Positions 55,614 to 64,000 of a stretch of DNA of 64,000 bases are shown piece after piece. Source of the stretch: Streptomyces sp. NBC_01304 (GTDB lineage: Bacteria > Actinomycetota > Actinomycetes > Streptomycetales > Streptomycetaceae). Position 1 is the first letter of the stretch; every line of letters begins with the position of its first letter. The notes beneath the pieces are model-generated. The model was not told where the DNA came from. It did no database searches and saw only the letters and a program-made list of their open reading frames with translations. The stretch spans positions 4,712,001 through 4,776,000 of the forward strand of contig NZ_CP109055.1 of assembly GCF_035975855.1 (NCBI RefSeq), in the 5' to 3' direction. A program made the translations under genes and the position numbers.

Positions 55614-56752
55614 ACATAGACGCGGGGAACGCGCGAACCGATGCGCGTCACGATCTCGTACGCGATCGTGTCCGCGGCCTGCGCCCAGTCCTCGGCGGTC
55701 GGCTCGCCCCGCTCGCCCGGGCCGAACAGCACGGCCTCGGCGCCCGCGGCCGGCTCGTCGCCGTCCAGGTCGACGACGAACTGGTCCATCGCGATCCGCC
55801 CGGCGGCCGTCCGCACCTTGCCGTCGACCAGCACGGGACCCTTCCCGGAGGCATGCCGCGGCAGTCCGTCGCCGTACCCGACGGGCACGAGCCCGAGGGT
55901 GGTGTCGCGGGGTGTGACGTAGTGATGCCCGTAACTGACGCCATGACCCCCGGGAACGCGCTTGACCAGCGCGAGCGAGGCCGCGAGCGTCATCACGGGC
56001 CGCAGCCCGAAGTCGGCCGGGGTGCCGATCTCGGGGCTCGGCGAGACGCCGTACATCGCGATGCCGGGACGGACGAGGTCGTAGTGCGTGTCCGGCAGGG
56101 TGAGCGTGGCCGGCGAGTTGGCGAGGTGGCGCACCTCGGGAGCGAGGCCCGCCTCGTCCGCGTACGACAGAGCCTGCTCGAAAACGCTGATCTGAGGGGC
56201 GATCGACGGATGACCGGGCTCGTCCGCGCAGGCGAAGTGCGACCAGATGCCGGTGACCTTGAGCAGGCCCTCGGCCTCGGCCTTGAGGCAGTGCTCGACG
56301 AGCTCGGGCCAGTCGGCGGGCTGCCCGCCGTTCCGCCCGAGTCCCGTGTCGATCTTGAGCTGGACCCGGGCCCGGCGACCCGCCGACTTCGCCGCGGCGA
56401 CGACCTCGCGCAAGGCCCACATGCCACTGACCGTGACATCGACATCCGCCTCGATCGCGGCCCGCCAGGGCCCGCCCGGCGTCCACAGCCAGCACAGCAC
56501 CCGCGCGTCGTCGAGGCCGATCCCGGCGGCGCGCAGGGCCAGCGCCTCCTGCGGCGTCGCGGTGCCCACCCAGGTCGCGCCCGCCTGAATCGCGGCCTTG
56601 GCGCAGGGCACCATCCCGTGGCCGTACCCGTCGGCCTTGACCACGGCCATGAATGCGGACCTCGGCGCCCGGGCACGCAGAGCTCGCACATTGGCGCGCA
56701 GCGCGGCCAGATCGATCTCCGCGCGGACGCGCAGGGGGGGCTCGACGTTCAT
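55604..56752 (-). CDS. alr: Alanine racemase
   Basis: A 382-residue PLP enzyme that makes D-alanine for peptidoglycan. The PLP lysine is Lys39 in VVKADGYGHG, the fold-type III barrel follows (KIDTGLGRNG, RPGIAMYG), and the second catalytic residue is the Tyr in GVSYGHHY. Length and motifs are normal. The final ACGAGTGA is repeated three times downstream. Confidence 0.95.
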   Translation of the reverse strand: MNVEPPLRVRAEIDLAALRANVRALRARAPRSAFMAVVKADGYGHGMVPCAKAAIQAGATWVGTATPQEALALRAAGIGLDDARVLCWLWTPGGPWRAAIEADVDVTVSGMWALREVVAAAKSAGRRARVQLKIDTGLGRNGGQPADWPELVEHCLKAEAEGLLKVTGIWSHFACADEPGHPSIAPQISVFEQALSYADEAGLAPEVRHLANSPATLTLPDTHYDLVRPGIAMYGVSPSPEIGTPADFGLRPVMTLAASLALVKRVPGGHGVSYGHHYVTPRDTTLGLVPVGYGDGLPRHASGKGPVLVDGKVRTAAGRIAMDQFVVDLDGDEPAAGAEAVLFGPGERGEPTAEDWAQAADTIAYEIVTRIGSRVPRVYVNE

Positions 56753-56796
56753 CCGGCCAGTCTCTCAGAGGGTTATGACAGCTCGGTCTCCCTCAC

Positions 56797-57711
56797 CTAC
56801 GGCCTGCGTCCCCACACGTACACCCGGTCGCCCTTGCGCAGCACCGACCACAGCCGACGGGAGTCCGAGAAGCGCATGTTGACGCAGCCCGGGGAGCCCG
56901 GCGGGTTGTAGACGCTGCCGTAGATCGCGTGGAAGGCCTGGCCGCCGCTGAAGAACTGGCTGTACGGCATGGGGGTGCTGAAGAGGGTCGAGAAGTGGTT
57001 CTTGTGCCTCCAGTAGACCCGGTGCCAGCCGCCGCGCGTGGGCGTCTCGTGCTTGCCGGTACGCACCGGCACCGGCCCGAACACCACCTTCTTGCCCTGC
57101 TGCACCCACATCAGCTGCCGCGCCAGATCGACACAGGCGATCCGGTAGCCGCGCGTCGAGCACTTGCCGGCGGCGTTGGGGTTCCTGGTCGCGGCGAGGT
57201 AGCGCATCCGGGACCAGGTCACCGGTCCGGCGAAGCCGATGCTCGGGCGGATGCGCTGGGTGGCCTGGAACTTCCGGATCGCCCGGCAGTCCGGGCCCGA
57301 CTGCCGTCCGTCCACCCGGAGCTTCAGATAGCGCTCGACCTGCCGCTGATACGGCCCGGTCCGCTTGCTGCACGTCACCGCGGCGGCAGCACTGCGCACG
57401 ACCTCGCTCGGCGGCACGTACTCGATGAGCCCGTCCTCCAGCGCGGCCGGCGGCGCGAGCGGTTCGAAGGCGTCCTCGACCGCGCTCGGCTCGTACACGC
57501 GGGGCGGCAGCGCCTGGTCGGGGGTGTCCAACTGCCAGGGCTGGTACGGCGTGAGCGGAATGCCGGGGACCAGCTGCTGGGGCGGGGCGGGGACGGGTGG
57601 CCCGGGGTTCGCGGAGGCGGTGCCGGTGACGGTCACGGGGAGCGCTGCGGCGAGAACGAGGAGGACGGACAGGGCCCGCCGTCCGGTGGCGCCGATCGTG
57701 TGGCTGATCAT
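56797..57711 (-). CDS. L,D-transpeptidase with peptidoglycan-binding domain
   Basis: A 304-residue exported enzyme. A signal peptide ends near TASANPG. A Pro-rich stretch and a peptidoglycan-binding-type region follow (YQRQVERYLKLRVDG, AIRKFQ). The YkuD domain carries the catalytic Cys in GSPGCVNMRF, where Pro takes the place of the usual His before Gly-Cys. It cross-links stem peptides between meso-DAP residues or attaches proteins. An upstream TTG at 57732 is less likely than the ATG at 57711. Confidence 0.88.
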   Translation of the reverse strand: MISHTIGATGRRALSVLLVLAAALPVTVTGTASANPGPPVPAPPQQLVPGIPLTPYQPWQLDTPDQALPPRVYEPSAVEDAFEPLAPPAALEDGLIEYVPPSEVVRSAAAAVTCSKRTGPYQRQVERYLKLRVDGRQSGPDCRAIRKFQATQRIRPSIGFAGPVTWSRMRYLAATRNPNAAGKCSTRGYRIACVDLARQLMWVQQGKKVVFGPVPVRTGKHETPTRGGWHRVYWRHKNHFSTLFSTPMPYSQFFSGGQAFHAIYGSVYNPPGSPGCVNMRFSDSRRLWSVLRKGDRVYVWGRRP

Positions 57712-57787
57712 GCGATCAGGAAAGCGCCACAAGCCCCTGGCCGGGTGTCAGGCACGCGGCCAGGTCGCCCTTTCAGCCCGCGCGCTC

Positions 57788-57856
57788 TCATCAGCCCGTC
57801 CGGCGTTTGAGGACAGAGGCCGAAGGCCGATCCGGGGGCCCGGGGCAAAGCCCCGC
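57788..57856. repeat. Common Streptomyces extragenic repeat (second family)
   Basis: The sequence begins CAGCCCGTCCGGCGTTTGAG and continues with a GAGGCCGAAGGCC and a G-rich GGGGCCCGGGGC part. I recall this family as frequent between genes in Streptomyces, often able to form hairpins. It lies between the convergent-side ends of the transpeptidase promoter and nnr. Confidence 0.65.
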
Positions 57857-57884
57857 GACCTCACCCAACCCCCGCCCCACCCCA

Positions 57885-57932
57885 CAGCAGAGCCCCACCC
57901 AAGCAAAGCCAAACCCAAGCAAAGCCAAACCC
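57885..57932. repeat. Tandem 16-bp repeat after nnr
   Basis: AAGCAAAGCCAAACCC occurs twice in perfect tandem (57901-57916 and 57917-57932), with a third in-phase copy of about 12/16 matches at 57885-57900. It starts 8 bp after the nnr stop. Confidence 0.8.
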
Positions 57933-57940
57933 GCCCACGA

Positions 57941-59404
57941 TCAACGCACAGCCACATCCCGCCAAGCCCCCGAAACCCCCTCCGCCACCCCCATCGCGGA
58001 GACCGGCGCCCCGTCAGCCGCCCGCCGCCCGGCCAACCCATGCAGATACGCCGCCACGGACCCCGCGTCCAGCGAGGAAAGCCCCGCCGACAGCAACGCC
58101 CCCGCCAGCCCCGCAAGCACATCCCCACTCCCCGCGGTGGCGAGCCACGAGGTCCCCGTCGGGTTGACCCGCACAGGCCCCCCGTCGGGCCCCGCCACCA
58201 ACGTGGTCGACCCCTTGAGCAGCACGGTCGCCCGGAGCTCCCGCGCAAGCCGCCGCACAGCGGCAAGCCGGGCCCCCTCGACCTCCTCCCGGGACACCCC
58301 GAGCAACGCCGCGGCCTCCCCCGCATGCGGCGTCAGCAGGGTAGGAGCCGACCGGCCACGCAACGCAGCAGGGTCGGCCAGCCGCAGCCCGTCCGCGTCG
58401 AGCAGCACCGGCACATCCGCCGCGAGCACGTCCCTGACCCGCCCGGCGTCCTCGCCGATCCCGGGCCCCACCACCCACGCCTGAACCCGCCCGGCCTTGG
58501 ACGGCAGCCCCTCCGAGACCAGGGCCTCCGGGAATCGCGCGATCACCGCGTCGGCCGCGGGTCCCACGTACCGCACGGCCCCGGCCCCGCCCCGCAACGC
58601 CCCGGCCACCGCCAGCACGGCCGCGCCCGGATAGCGGGCCGAGCCCGCCGCGATCCCGACGACACCGCGCCGGTACTTGTCGCTGGCGGGGCCCGGCTCG
58701 GGCAACAGGGCCGCGACATCCGCGTACTGCAGGGCCTCGAGCTCCGGCACCTCGGGCAGCGAGAGCCCGATGTCGACGAGCCGTACCGCACCCGCGTACT
58801 CCTTGGCCGGATCGATCAGCAGACCCTGCTTGTACGCCCCGAAGGTCACGGTCGCATCGGCCCGCACGGCTTCCCCGAGCACCTCGCCGGTGTCCGCCTC
58901 GACCCCGCTCGGCAGGTCGACGGCGACGATCGGGGCCCCGGACTCCCTTGCGGCGCAGGCGAGTTGGGCCGCGTCGGGCCGCAGCCCGCCCTTGCCCCCG
59001 ATCCCGACGATGCCGTCGATCACGAAATCGGCCCGGTCGAGAACCCGCTCAACAGCCCCGCCGACCCCGACGGACGCCGCGTCCTGCACCCCGTCGACCA
59101 CCGCGCCGCCGGCGGCCCGCAACGCGGCGAGCCCCCCGGCATGCGTCCGCGCAGGCGCGAGCAGCACGGCGCTCACCCCGGCCCCGCGCCGGGCGAGCCG
59201 GGCACCGGCGTACAGCGCGTCACCTCCGTTGTCCCCGCTCCCCACGAGCAGCACGACCCGCGCCCCGTACACCTTCCCGAGCAACTCGGCACAGGCGGCG
59301 GCAAGCCCGGCCGCGGCCCGCTGCATCAGGGCCCCGTCGGGCAGCCTCGCCATGAGTTCCCGCTCGGCGGCCCGTACGGTCTCCACGCTGTAAGCAGTAC
59401 GCAT
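57941..59404 (-). CDS. nnr: Bifunctional NAD(P)H-hydrate repair enzyme
   Basis: A 487-residue fusion. The N-terminal YjeF epimerase domain contains LVGSGDNGGDALY and GIVGIGGKGGLR, and the C-terminal ADP-dependent dehydratase has LTPHAGEAAALLG, VLLKGSTTLV and the catalytic AGSGDVLAGL. Together they epimerise and dehydrate damaged NAD(P)HX. The ATG at 59404 (MRTAYS) fits family starts; an in-frame upstream start at 59467 would run into the 16-bp array. Confidence 0.92.
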   Translation of the reverse strand: MRTAYSVETVRAAERELMARLPDGALMQRAAAGLAAACAELLGKVYGARVVLLVGSGDNGGDALYAGARLARRGAGVSAVLLAPARTHAGGLAALRAAGGAVVDGVQDAASVGVGGAVERVLDRADFVIDGIVGIGGKGGLRPDAAQLACAARESGAPIVAVDLPSGVEADTGEVLGEAVRADATVTFGAYKQGLLIDPAKEYAGAVRLVDIGLSLPEVPELEALQYADVAALLPEPGPASDKYRRGVVGIAAGSARYPGAAVLAVAGALRGGAGAVRYVGPAADAVIARFPEALVSEGLPSKAGRVQAWVVGPGIGEDAGRVRDVLAADVPVLLDADGLRLADPAALRGRSAPTLLTPHAGEAAALLGVSREEVEGARLAAVRRLARELRATVLLKGSTTLVAGPDGGPVRVNPTGTSWLATAGSGDVLAGLAGALLSAGLSSLDAGSVAAYLHGLAGRRAADGAPVSAMGVAEGVSGAWRDVAVR

Positions 59405-59440
59405 GCCCCCGAGTCTGCCGCCAACGGCCGCCCGGGGCAG

Positions 59441-59552
59441 CACCTCACCGCTCAGCGACCTCACCACTCAGCGACGCCACCCCTCGAAGACCTCACCACT
59501 CAGCGGCGTCATCCCTCGGCGACGTCACCCCTCGAAGGCCTCACCCTTCGGC
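59441..59552. repeat. Seven-unit 16-bp tandem array at the acpS end
   Basis: Seven consecutive 16-bp units fill 59441-59552 without insertion or deletion. Units 2 and 4 are identical (GACCTCACCACTCAGC); the others differ at 2-8 positions around the pattern GACSTCACCMCTCRRC. The last unit holds the final codons and stop of acpS. The array ends 36 bp before the nnr start. Confidence 0.88.
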
Positions 59553-59909
59553 GATCACCACGGCGGACGCGATCCCCGCATCATGGCTGAGCGACACATG
59601 CCAGCTCTTCACCCCGAGCTGCGCCGCCCGCTCCGCCACCGACCCCTGCACCCGGAGCCGCGGCTGCCCGCTCTCCTCGACGTACACCTCGGCGTCCGTC
59701 CACAGCAGCCCGGCAGGCGCGCCGAGCGCCTTCGCGAGGGCCTCCTTCGCCGCGAACCGGGCCGCCAGGGACGCGATCCCCCGCCGCTCCCCGCTCGGCA
59801 GCAGCAACTCCTGCGCCACGAAGAGCCGCTTGGCCATCCCCGGCGTCCGCTCCAGCGAGGCCCGGAACCGGTCCACCTCGGCGACGTCGATCCCAACCCC
59901 GATGATCAC
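59541..59909 (-). CDS. acpS: Holo-acyl-carrier-protein synthase
   Basis: A 122-residue enzyme that transfers phosphopantetheine from coenzyme A to acyl-carrier protein. The metal-binding [14 protein letters not shown] is at the start, [14 protein letters not shown] lies in the centre and [10 protein letters not shown] near the end. The GTG at 59909 follows GGAG with 7 bp spacing and gives the family length. Its last codons (GAAGGGTGA) form one unit of a 16-bp tandem array. Confidence 0.94.
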   Translation of the reverse strand: MIIGVGIDVAEVDRFRASLERTPGMAKRLFVAQELLLPSGERRGIASLAARFAAKEALAKALGAPAGLLWTDAEVYVEESGQPRLRVQGSVAERAAQLGVKSWHVSLSHDAGIASAVVIAEG

Positions 59910-59911
59910 GT

Positions 59912-60000
59912 ACTCACTCCACAACTCACCGCGAACTCACTCACGTACACGAACTCACACTCACCCACGCACACACCCGCGTACACGAACTCACTCCACA
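59912..60000. repeat. Repeats between glmS and acpS
   Basis: ACTCACTCCACA occurs at 59912-59923 and 59989-60000, and GTACACGAACTCAC at 59945-59958 and 59981-59994; further partial copies lie between. The second copies include the glmS stop codon (59991-59993). Confidence 0.72.
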
Positions 60001-61838
60001 GTCACGGACTTCGCCAGATTCCGCGGCTGATCCACTTCATTGCCCCGAGCCGTGGCCAGCTCACAGGCGAACACCTGCAGCGGCACGGTCGCGACCAGCG
60101 GCTGCAGCAGGGTCGGCGTCACAGGGATCCGAATCAAGTGATCCGCGTACGGCACCACCGTCTCGTCCCCCTCCTCCGCGATCACGATCGTCCGCGCCCC
60201 GCGCGCCCTGATCTCCTGGATATTGGACACGATCTTGTCGTGCAGCACGGACCGCCCGCGCGGCGACGGCACGATCACCACCACCGGCAGATCCGGCTCG
60301 ATGAGCGCGATCGGCCCATGCTTGAGCTCCCCGGCGGCGAAGCCCTCGGCGTGCATGTACGCCAACTCCTTGAGCTTCAGGGCCCCTTCGAGCGCGACGG
60401 GATAGCCCACGTGCCGCCCGAGGAAGAGCACGGTGTTCTTGTCGGCGAGGGAGCGCGCCAACTCCCGTACGGGCTCCATGGTGGCGAGCACCTCCTCCAC
60501 CTCCCCCGCGATCTCGGACAGCTCGCGGATGACCGCGTGGATCTCGTCGCCCCACTTGGTGCCGCGGACCTGCCCCAGGTACAGCGCGACCAGATAGCAG
60601 GCGACGAGCTGCGTCAGGAAGGCCTTCGTCGAGGCGACCGCGACCTCGGGTCCGGCGTGCGTGTACAGCACCGCATCCGATTCCCGGGGAATCGTCGAGC
60701 CGTTCGTGTTGCAGATGGCGAGCACCTTGGACCCCTGCTCGCGGGCGTGCCGCAGCGCCATCAGCGTGTCCATGGTCTCGCCGGACTGGGAGATCGCGAC
60801 GACGAGCGTACGGGGATCCAGGATCGGGTCCCGGTACCGGAATTCACTGGCCAGCTCGACCTCGCACGGCATCCGCGTCCAGTGCTCGATGGCGTACTTG
60901 GCGATGAGCCCGGCGTGGAAGGCGGTCCCGCAGGCCACGATCACGACCTTGTCGACCTCGCGCAGCACGGAATCCGGGATCCGCACCTCGTCGAGCGTCA
61001 GCGACCCGGCGGCATCGATCCGCCCCAGCAAGGTGTCTGCGACGGCCTTCGGCTGCTCGGCGATCTCCTTCAGCATGAAGTAGTCGTAGCCGCCCTTCTC
61101 GGCGGCGGACACGTCCCAGTCCACGTGATACGTGCGTACGTCGGCGGGTGCGCCCGCGAAGTCCGTCACGCGCACCCCGTCCCTGCGCAGCTCGACGACC
61201 TGGTCCTGGCCGAGCTCGATGGCGGTGCGGGTATGCGCGATGAACGCGGCGACGTCCGAGGCGAGGAAGGCCTCGCCCTCCCCGACGCCCACCACGAGCG
61301 GCGAGTTCCGGCGCGCGCCCACGACGACGTCCGGCGCATCGGCATGCACCGCGACCAGCGTGAACGCCCCGTCGAGCCGCCGGCACACGAGCCGCATGGC
61401 CTCGGCGAGGTCGGCGCACCCGGAGAACTCCTCGGCCAGGAGATGGGCGACGACCTCGGTGTCGGTCTCGGAGGTGAACCGGTGTCCGCGTTCCGCCAGC
61501 TCGGCGCGCAGGGCGGCGAAGTTCTCGATGATCCCGTTGTGTACGACGGCGACGCGGCCCGCGTTGTCGATGTGGGGGTGCGCGTTGGCGTCCGTGGGCG
61601 CCCCGTGCGTGGCCCACCGGGTATGCCCGATGCCGGTCGAGCCGGCGGGCAGCGGCCGGTCCAGGAGGGCCTTCTCCAAGTTGACCAGCTTCCCGGCCTT
61701 CTTCGCGGTGGCCAGTCCACCGTCGGCGGGCACCGCGACGCCCGCCGAGTCATAGCCCCGGTACTCGAGCCGCTTCAGACCGGCGAGTACGACATCGAGC
61801 GCGGACTGCGAGCCGACGTATCCGACGATTCCACACAT
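59991..61838 (-). CDS. glmS: Glucosamine-6-phosphate synthase
   Basis: A 615-residue amidotransferase. Cys2 is the glutaminase nucleophile (MCGIVGYVG), with HTRWATHG and NGIIEN following. Two SIS isomerase domains contain ISQSGETMDT and the late EGALKLKELAYMHAEGF. It makes glucosamine-6-phosphate from fructose-6-phosphate and glutamine, feeding peptidoglycan precursors. No leader glmS ribozyme was recognised. The stop region is repeated downstream. Confidence 0.96.
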   Translation of the reverse strand: MCGIVGYVGSQSALDVVLAGLKRLEYRGYDSAGVAVPADGGLATAKKAGKLVNLEKALLDRPLPAGSTGIGHTRWATHGAPTDANAHPHIDNAGRVAVVHNGIIENFAALRAELAERGHRFTSETDTEVVAHLLAEEFSGCADLAEAMRLVCRRLDGAFTLVAVHADAPDVVVGARRNSPLVVGVGEGEAFLASDVAAFIAHTRTAIELGQDQVVELRRDGVRVTDFAGAPADVRTYHVDWDVSAAEKGGYDYFMLKEIAEQPKAVADTLLGRIDAAGSLTLDEVRIPDSVLREVDKVVIVACGTAFHAGLIAKYAIEHWTRMPCEVELASEFRYRDPILDPRTLVVAISQSGETMDTLMALRHAREQGSKVLAICNTNGSTIPRESDAVLYTHAGPEVAVASTKAFLTQLVACYLVALYLGQVRGTKWGDEIHAVIRELSEIAGEVEEVLATMEPVRELARSLADKNTVLFLGRHVGYPVALEGALKLKELAYMHAEGFAAGELKHGPIALIEPDLPVVVIVPSPRGRSVLHDKIVSNIQEIRARGARTIVIAEEGDETVVPYADHLIRIPVTPTLLQPLVATVPLQVFACELATARGNEVDQPRNLAKSVTVE

Positions 61839-61872
61839 GGCCGCAGCCTACGGCTCGGGTCCGCGCCTGCCC

Positions 61873-62136
61873 TCAACCGCCGTGCGCGATCCGGTCCCTC
61901 GCGTCCGATACCAGCCGCAGGTACTCCACTTCCTCGCACCGCGGCTTGCTGCCCATCTCGTACATGTCGAGGCAGTCGTCGAGGTCCTCGGCCACGTCCT
62001 CGTCGGGCAGATCGAGCGCCAGCTCACTGCACACGCGCTGCGCGAACTCGGCCGATTCCCGCTCGCCCGCACCGGATCCCCCACCGGATCCCGCACCAGC
62101 TCTGCGGCGTCCGAAGACACGACGGCGTACGGACAT
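61873..62136 (-). CDS. Unknown 87-residue acidic protein
   Basis: A short protein with a basic start (MSVRRRVFGRRRAG), then a helical acidic region with several Cys (RVCSELALDL, DDCLDMYEMGSKPRCEEVEYL). No family is recognised. It lies 34 bp upstream of glmS on the same strand and is probably cotranscribed. The ATG at 62136 has AAAGGGGG upstream. Confidence 0.65.
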   Translation of the reverse strand: MSVRRRVFGRRRAGAGSGGGSGAGERESAEFAQRVCSELALDLPDEDVAEDLDDCLDMYEMGSKPRCEEVEYLRLVSDARDRIAHGG

Positions 62137-62205
62137 GGCGGCCCCCTTTGGCCCCGGGGCACGCGGCTCGGCCCGGTGCGGGGACGCTATCCGCGTACCT
62201 AGATC

Positions 62206-62217
62206 AGGTCTAGACCT
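62206..62217. promoter_or_regulatory. 12-bp palindrome in the glmS/coaA divergent region
   Basis: AGGTCTAGACCT is a perfect palindrome with a rare central CTAG; a second CTAG lies 11 bp to the left within ACCTAGATCAGGT. It sits 69 bp before the 87-residue gene and 112 bp before coaA, where both promoters should be. Confidence 0.4.
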
Positions 62218-62329
62218 CACGCGGAACCCACTCCTCGCGCCGGCGCCGAACCCACCCCTCGGGCTGAAACGCACTCCCCCGCGTGACGTACCCCACCCCC
62301 CGCCCTGTTCATGAACCCGCAACAATGAA

Positions 62330-63322
62330 GTGGTGATCTCTTCGCCGCCCCGAAGCACACACCGCCGCGCGGAGTCGACGCCCTACGTCGACCTGACCCG
62401 CGACGAGTGGAGCGCCCTGCGCGACAAAACCCCGCTCCCCCTCACCGCCGCCGAGGTGGAGCGCCTGCGCGGTCTCGGGGACGTGATCGACCTGGACGAG
62501 GTCCGGGACGTCTATCTGCCGCTGTCGCGCCTGCTCAACCTGTACGTCGGCGCGACGGACGGCCTGCGCGGCGCCCTGAACACCTTCCTCGGCGACGCGG
62601 GCAACGGCCACGGCACCCAGCACGGCACGCCCTTCGTCATAGGGGTCGCCGGCTCGGTCGCGGTCGGCAAGTCCACCGTGGCCCGTCTCCTGCAGGCGCT
62701 GCTCGCCCGCTGGCCCGAGCACCCGCGCGTCGAGCTGGTCACCACCGACGGGTTCCTGCTCCCCATGAAGGAGCTCAAGGAGCGCGGCCTGATGTCGCGC
62801 AAGGGCTTCCCGGAGTCGTACGACCGCCGCGCCCTCACCCGCTTCGTCGCGGACATCAAGGCCGGCAAGGACGAGGTGACGGCGCCCGTCTACTCCCACC
62901 TCATCTACGACATCGTCCCCGGCCAGCGCCTCACCGTGCGCCGCCCGGACATCCTGATCGTGGAGGGCCTCAACGTCCTGCAGCCGGCCCTGCCCGGCAA
63001 GGACGGCCGGACCAGGGTGGGCCTCGCCGACTACTTCGACTTCAGCGTGTACGTCGACGCCAAGGCCGAGGACATCGAGCAGTGGTACCTCAACCGCTTC
63101 AAGAAGCTCCGCAGCGGGGCGTTCCAGAACCCCGACTCGTACTTCCACCGGCACACCGAGGTCTCCGAGGCGGAGGCGCTCGACTACGCCCGCACCATGT
63201 GGCGCACCATCAACAAGCCCAACCTCCTGGAGAACGTGGCCCCGACCCGCGGCCGCGCCAGCCTCGTCATCCGCAAGGGCCCCGACCACAAGGTGCAGCG
63301 CCTGAGCCTGCGCAAGCTCTGA
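62330..63322 (+). CDS. coaA: Pantothenate kinase, type I
   Basis: A 330-residue kinase that phosphorylates pantothenate in the first step of coenzyme A synthesis. The P-loop GSVAVGKST is at about 109-117, [10 protein letters not shown] and [11 protein letters not shown] follow, and the CoA-feedback region includes [11 protein letters not shown] codons at 62330 and 62333 are alternative starts. The placement next to glmS is conserved in actinobacteria. Confidence 0.94.
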   Translation: MVISSPPRSTHRRAESTPYVDLTRDEWSALRDKTPLPLTAAEVERLRGLGDVIDLDEVRDVYLPLSRLLNLYVGATDGLRGALNTFLGDAGNGHGTQHGTPFVIGVAGSVAVGKSTVARLLQALLARWPEHPRVELVTTDGFLLPMKELKERGLMSRKGFPESYDRRALTRFVADIKAGKDEVTAPVYSHLIYDIVPGQRLTVRRPDILIVEGLNVLQPALPGKDGRTRVGLADYFDFSVYVDAKAEDIEQWYLNRFKKLRSGAFQNPDSYFHRHTEVSEAEALDYARTMWRTINKPNLLENVAPTRGRASLVIRKGPDHKVQRLSLRKL

Positions 63323-63338
63323 CGGCTACCCTGCGGGC

Positions 63339-64000
63339 ATGCTGCATCTCCGCCTGATCACTCCGTCCGACCGCACCGACGACGTCGTACGGCTGATCGA
63401 GAAGACGGTCGGCACCACGCACCTCGCCGTCCTGCCCGGCGCCGCCCGCAATCCGCGCGGCGATGTGATCCTGTGCGACGTGGCGCGCGAGGCGGGCGAC
63501 GAACTGATCGGCGGCCTACGGGAGTTGGGAATCCCCGACACGGGCTCGATCGCGGTCGAGAACATCGACCTCTCACTCTCCAAGCGCGCCGACAAGGCAG
63601 AGGACGAGGCACCGGGCGAGGGCGCGGACGCGGTCCTGTGGGAGCAGCTCTCGGACGCCACGCACGAGGAGTCGACGCTCTCCTTCACCTACGTCGCCTT
63701 CATCACGCTGGCCACGATGATCGCGGCGTGCGGTGTGGTGCTCGACAACGCGATCCTGATCGTGGGCGCGATGGCGGTGGGCCCGGAGTTCGGCCCGCTC
63801 GCCGGCTTCTGCACGGCGGTGGTGCAGCGCGCCCCGCGCCTCGCCCTGCGCTCCCTGATCGCCCTGCTGGCGGGCTTCGCCATCGCCATGGCGGTCACGG
63901 TGGGCTTCAGCTACTTCATGGACGCGGTGGACCTGTTCAGCGAGGACCAGCTCCTCAAGGGCCGGCCGAACACGAGCTTCATCTACGCCCCCGACTGGTT
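63339..64000 (+). CDS. DUF389 membrane protein, 3' end missing
   Basis: The first 220 codons of a DUF389 protein; it runs off the right edge. A soluble alpha/beta N-terminus (RLITPSDRTDDVVRLI) leads to the membrane part with the family sequence LATMIAACGVVLDNAILIVGAMAVGPEFGPL, quoted only by its ends, and a further helix ending VGFSYFMDAV. Function of DUF389 proteins is unknown. It starts 16 bp after coaA and may be cotranscribed. Confidence 0.85.
   Translation, partial: MLHLRLITPSDRTDDVVRLIEKTVGTTHLAVLPGAARNPRGDVILCDVAREAGDELIGGLRELGIPDTGSIAVENIDLSLSKRADKAEDEAPGEGADAVLWEQLSDATHEESTLSFTYVAFITLATMIAACGVVLDNAILIVGAMAVGPEFGPLAGFCTAVVQRAPRLALRSLIALLAGFAIAMAVTVGFSYFMDAVDLFSEDQLLKGRPNTSFIYAPDW

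Noticed and set aside
61839..62329. A glmS ribozyme or leader riboswitch
   Set aside because: The glmS gene is preceded by another small gene only 34 bp away, and no ribozyme core was recognised.

Overview
The window is chromosomal DNA from a high-GC actinobacterium, almost certainly a Streptomyces. Three things point there: strong G/C third positions with GTG and TTG starts; paired developmental regulators that look like BldM and WhiD with a sigma-BldN-type promoter between them; and two extragenic sequence families that I recall as common in Streptomyces. I saw no rRNA or tRNA gene, insertion sequence, prophage or CRISPR array.

Left part (1-8 kb). A partial lipoprotein gene is followed by a translationally coupled minus-strand operon: an RsbW-like ATPase, an unknown protein and an AbiEii-type nucleotidyltransferase. 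It faces a plus-strand XRE/DUF397 pair. Next come a repeat-rich cell-wall-anchored protein, a ChoD-like GMC oxidoreductase and a succinic semialdehyde dehydrogenase. From 8.1 to 20.2 kb lie six tandem membrane Ser/Thr-kinase-type genes. Five look catalytically intact. The 937-residue fifth gene has lost every key catalytic residue and is a pseudokinase with a long insertion in its kinase fold.

Middle part (20-37 kb). Here are a serine-hydrolase lipoprotein, glpD, a nucleotide-sugar dehydrogenase homologue without its catalytic cysteine, a small membrane protein, guaB3, guaB, an ECF sigma factor (ShbA/SigD-like), bldM, whiD, a LysR regulator, MOSC, multicopper oxidase and SDR genes, then groEL1 and groES. 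groES is preceded by two CIRCE operators.

Right part (37-64 kb). A cell-envelope group (two-component system, LCP protein, SEDS protein, two coupled polysaccharide deacetylase lipoproteins) leads to a methyltransferase, a DUF4190/septum-formation gene broken by one in-frame TAG, and an ECF42-type sigma factor with its DGPF partner. The long minus-strand housekeeping block follows: tsaB-rimI-tsaD for t6A modification, tsaE, an alpha/beta hydrolase, alr, an L,D-transpeptidase, nnr, acpS and glmS. coaA and a DUF389 protein end the window.

The backbone choD, guaB3, guaB, sigma factor, whiB-like, groEL1/groES, tsaD/rimI/tsaB/tsaE, alr, nnr, glmS follows the gene order I remember for Mycobacterium tuberculosis Rv3409c to Rv3436c. 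The kinase cluster sits exactly where the two orders differ. The least expected structural signal is at gene ends. Several genes (tsaE, alr, acpS, glmS, ftsW-like, the histidine kinase, possibly nnr) are followed by short degenerate tandem copies of their own last codons and stop codon. The clearest case is a strictly periodic seven-unit 16-bp array at the end of acpS.
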